From Methanoregula sp. (lineage in GTDB: Archaea; Halobacteriota; Methanomicrobia; Methanomicrobiales; Methanospirillaceae), in NCBI GenBank assembly GCA_022710665.1, contig JAKLGN010000062.1, positions 1-7,592 on the forward strand: DNA of 7,592 nucleotides, in the 5' to 3' direction. Under the pieces are notes generated by a model, which worked only from the letters and a program-made list of their open reading frames with translations, ran no database searches and was not told the DNA's origin. Positions 6,322 to 7,592 of the stretch are shown in pieces; position 1 is the stretch's first letter; each line of letters opens with the position of its first letter. The position numbers and the translations under genes are program-made.

Positions 6322-6879
6322 ATTACCCAACTCATTCCTGGCATAGAAAACACGATTCTCTTTATCATCGTTGTCCTGACAATCATCCTTATCCCAGCCA
6401 TCCTGTTCATGAGAAAAGCTAAAAAAGCGCGATCTGCAGAAGAGGGACGTGTACGGAGGCAGCGTCTCGATTACCAGCCTTCGGCAAAACCCATTCCCAT
6501 TACCTCACCAACCCCAACAAAATCCCCCCAGCACCAGCAGTACGCCACTCCTATCTTGGATATTGATGTCACGGAAAACTGTCAGGATCTCGGCCAGAGC
6601 CTTGCTGCAATCGTGATGAAGTATTCTCTCGATTCGTTCACGATTGCCACTTCTGACGGCCTCGTTTTCGCGTCATCCATTGACACAATGGCTCAGGAAG
6701 ATGCTGCAAGGTACAGTGGGAAATTTGCCGGTAAAATGCCGGGGGGTGTTGTGCTGTTCAGCTTGAACCATAAAGGATCCGAGCTTACAGGCATCATGCG
6801 GACAAAGGAAGGTATGAGGTGGGAGACCCAGAACCGGATCAAGAACGATACAAAAGCTATTTTAAACAAGTGGATATAA
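6322..6879 (+). CDS. Membrane-anchored Roadblock/LC7-like protein, probable ATT start
   Basis: Proposed 185-aa protein. Residues 1-10 are short and extracytoplasmic, 11-29 are a transmembrane helix (TILFIIVVLTIILIPAILF), 31-47 are strongly basic (RKAKKAR...RVRRQR), giving an N-out/C-in anchor, and 50-78 are a Pro/Thr/Gln linker. Residues about 84-185 resemble a Roadblock/LC7 domain (SFTIATSDGLVFASS at 105-119, then GGVVLFSLNHKGSELTGIM at 141-159). The frame is open from 6286 to the TAA at 6877-6879, but the first ATG/GTG/TTG is the ATG at 6409. That codon has no SD and would remove the whole membrane anchor. The ATT at 6322 follows a GGGGG site with 7-nt spacing, so I place the start there. 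If only the ATG is used, the product is a 156-aa soluble protein. The gene lies 17 nt after the 248-aa gene and 69 nt before the MinD gene. The LC7 assignment is likely; the start is tentative. Confidence 0.72.
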   Translation: MTQLIPGIENTILFIIVVLTIILIPAILFMRKAKKARSAEEGRVRRQRLDYQPSAKPIPITSPTPTKSPQHQQYATPILDIDVTENCQDLGQSLAAIVMKYSLDSFTIATSDGLVFASSIDTMAQEDAARYSGKFAGKMPGGVVLFSLNHKGSELTGIMRTKEGMRWETQNRIKNDTKAILNKWI

Positions 6880-6905
6880 CACGATATAAGAAAATTCCAG
6901 TAATC

Positions 6906-6914
6906 TTATATAAA
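6906..6914 (+). promoter_or_regulatory. TATA box for the MinD gene
   Basis: TTATATAAA in the 69-nt gap after the LC7-like gene. A start about 25 nt downstream (near 6938) leaves a leader of about 11 nt that would contain GGTG at 6941-6944 ahead of the ATG at 6949. So the MinD gene probably has its own promoter, perhaps in addition to read-through. Confidence 0.55.
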
Positions 6915-6948
6915 TCCAATAGAAATACGTATCACTACAGGGTGTTCA

Positions 6949-7592
6949 ATGGTCAAGGTTTATACAATCGCTTCCGGAAAAGGCGGGACGGGGAAGACAA
7001 CTTTTTCTGTTAACCTCGGAACTATGCTCGCCCAGTTGGGCAAAGAGACCTACCTTATGGATGCGGATATCGGCATGGCAAACGTGGGCCTCATACTCGG
7101 TTTGCAGGACGCGCCGGTCACTCTGCATGAGATTCTTGCAGGAAAAGGCGATATCAATGAAGCAATCTATGAAGGCCCGGCAGGACTGAAGGTAATTCCG
7201 AGTGGTATCTCGCTGCAGGGATTCCAACAGGCTGACCCGGATAGGATACGGGATGTAATGGGAGAAATCGTAAAACGTTGTGAATTCCTGTTGATCGACG
7301 CCCCCGCTGGTATCAGCAAAGACGGAGTGGTTCCGCTTGCTGTTGCTGACGAAGTCATCCTTGTTGTGAACCCGGAACTCTCGTCCATTGTTGATGCCCT
7401 GAAAACTAAGATTCTGACAGAAGTTGTTGGCGGGCATGTCCTTGGTTCTATTATCAATCGGGTTGACCAGAGCAAGACCGATATAATTACCAAGAAGATG
7501 GAAAAGGTCCTCGGTGTCAAGGTGCTCGGGATAATCCCCGAAGACAGCAACGTCCGCCGTGCAGCCTCGGTTAAGACCCCGATTGTTATCAA
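6949..7592 (+). CDS. minD: MinD/ParA-type P-loop ATPase, 3' end cut by window
   Basis: First 214 codons of a deviant Walker A ATPase of the SIMIBI class, open to the window end. Residues 11-18 are KGGTGKTT with the signature Lys 11 of the MinD/ParA group. MDADIGMANVG at 37-47 is the Walker A' region, and LLIDAPAGIS at 114-123 is switch II. These features fit archaeal MinD proteins, which use ATP-dependent dimerisation to place partners, often at the membrane or pole. The C-terminal amphipathic membrane-targeting helix that would separate MinD from soluble homologues lies outside the window. ATG at 6949 is supported by the family's immediate strand-P-loop start (VKVYTIASGKGG), a GGTG site with a 4-nt spacer and the TATA box. 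No minC or minE-like gene is nearby, as expected in archaea. The neighbouring LC7 and pilus-like genes suggest it may position that machine rather than the division site; this is inference. Confidence 0.92.
   Translation, partial: MVKVYTIASGKGGTGKTTFSVNLGTMLAQLGKETYLMDADIGMANVGLILGLQDAPVTLHEILAGKGDINEAIYEGPAGLKVIPSGISLQGFQQADPDRIRDVMGEIVKRCEFLLIDAPAGISKDGVVPLAVADEVILVVNPELSSIVDALKTKILTEVVGGHVLGSIINRVDQSKTDIITKKMEKVLGVKVLGIIPEDSNVRRAASVKTPIVI

Noticed and set aside
6290..6330. Programmed frameshift joining the 248-aa and LC7-like genes
   Set aside because: The A6G5 run resembles a slippery site but lies after the stop codon of the 248-aa frame, so ribosomes would have terminated before reaching it. 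The SD-like G-run before an ATT explains the arrangement better.
6946..7592. Minus-strand open frames opposite the MinD gene
   Set aside because: The plus strand encodes an unmistakable MinD-type ATPase with deviant Walker A, A' and switch II motifs across the whole interval.

Overview
The window looks like a chromosomal segment from a euryarchaeon, most likely a methanogen of the Methanomicrobia (Methanoregula-like). This rests on archaeal TATA/BRE-type promoters, Shine-Dalgarno sites matching the archaeal 16S tail (GGAGGT, GGTGA), a VirB11/TadA-like secretion ATPase of archaeal architecture, stand-alone Roadblock/LC7 proteins and a MinD-type ATPase. The taxon is an inference from gene content; there is no rRNA or other marker here.

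Left part (1-4020, minus strand): a tightly coupled operon for an archaeal type IV pilus/type II secretion-like machine. It encodes a 775-aa motor ATPase (GTG start, strong SD) with a long acidic, disordered N-terminal extension, then two GspF/TadC-like integral membrane platform proteins. The first overlaps the ATPase by 8 bp, and the second starts 1 nt after the first and leaves the window. The operon promoter is at about 4120-4127, with direct and inverted repeats around the TATA box.

Middle (4205-5314, minus strand): a two-gene operon. A 115-aa single-domain Roadblock/LC7 protein is followed by a 247-aa protein with a DUF2226/PATAN-like N-terminal domain fused to a C-terminal Roadblock/LC7 domain. 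A divergent intergenic region (5315-5557) carries a minus-strand promoter and a plus-strand promoter that appears to give a (near-)leaderless mRNA.

Right part (5558-7592, plus strand): a 248-aa protein whose N-terminal domain is similar to that of the 247-aa protein, but followed by a proline-rich linker and a short C-terminal helix. Next is a membrane-anchored Roadblock/LC7-like protein whose transmembrane anchor is only included if translation starts at a non-canonical ATT codon (6322). Last is a MinD/ParA-type ATPase with its own promoter, cut by the window end.

Together the segment holds a secretion/pilus motor plus platform, three Roadblock/LC7 proteins, two DUF2226/PATAN-like proteins and a MinD ATPase. 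In bacteria, Roadblock (MglB), PATAN (PixE-type regulators) and ParA/MinD families are linked to control or positioning of type IV pilus machines. A regulatory or positioning module for the neighbouring machine is therefore a reasonable but untested inference. No tRNA, rRNA, CRISPR array or mobile element was found. No stretch longer than 300 bases lacks a gene.
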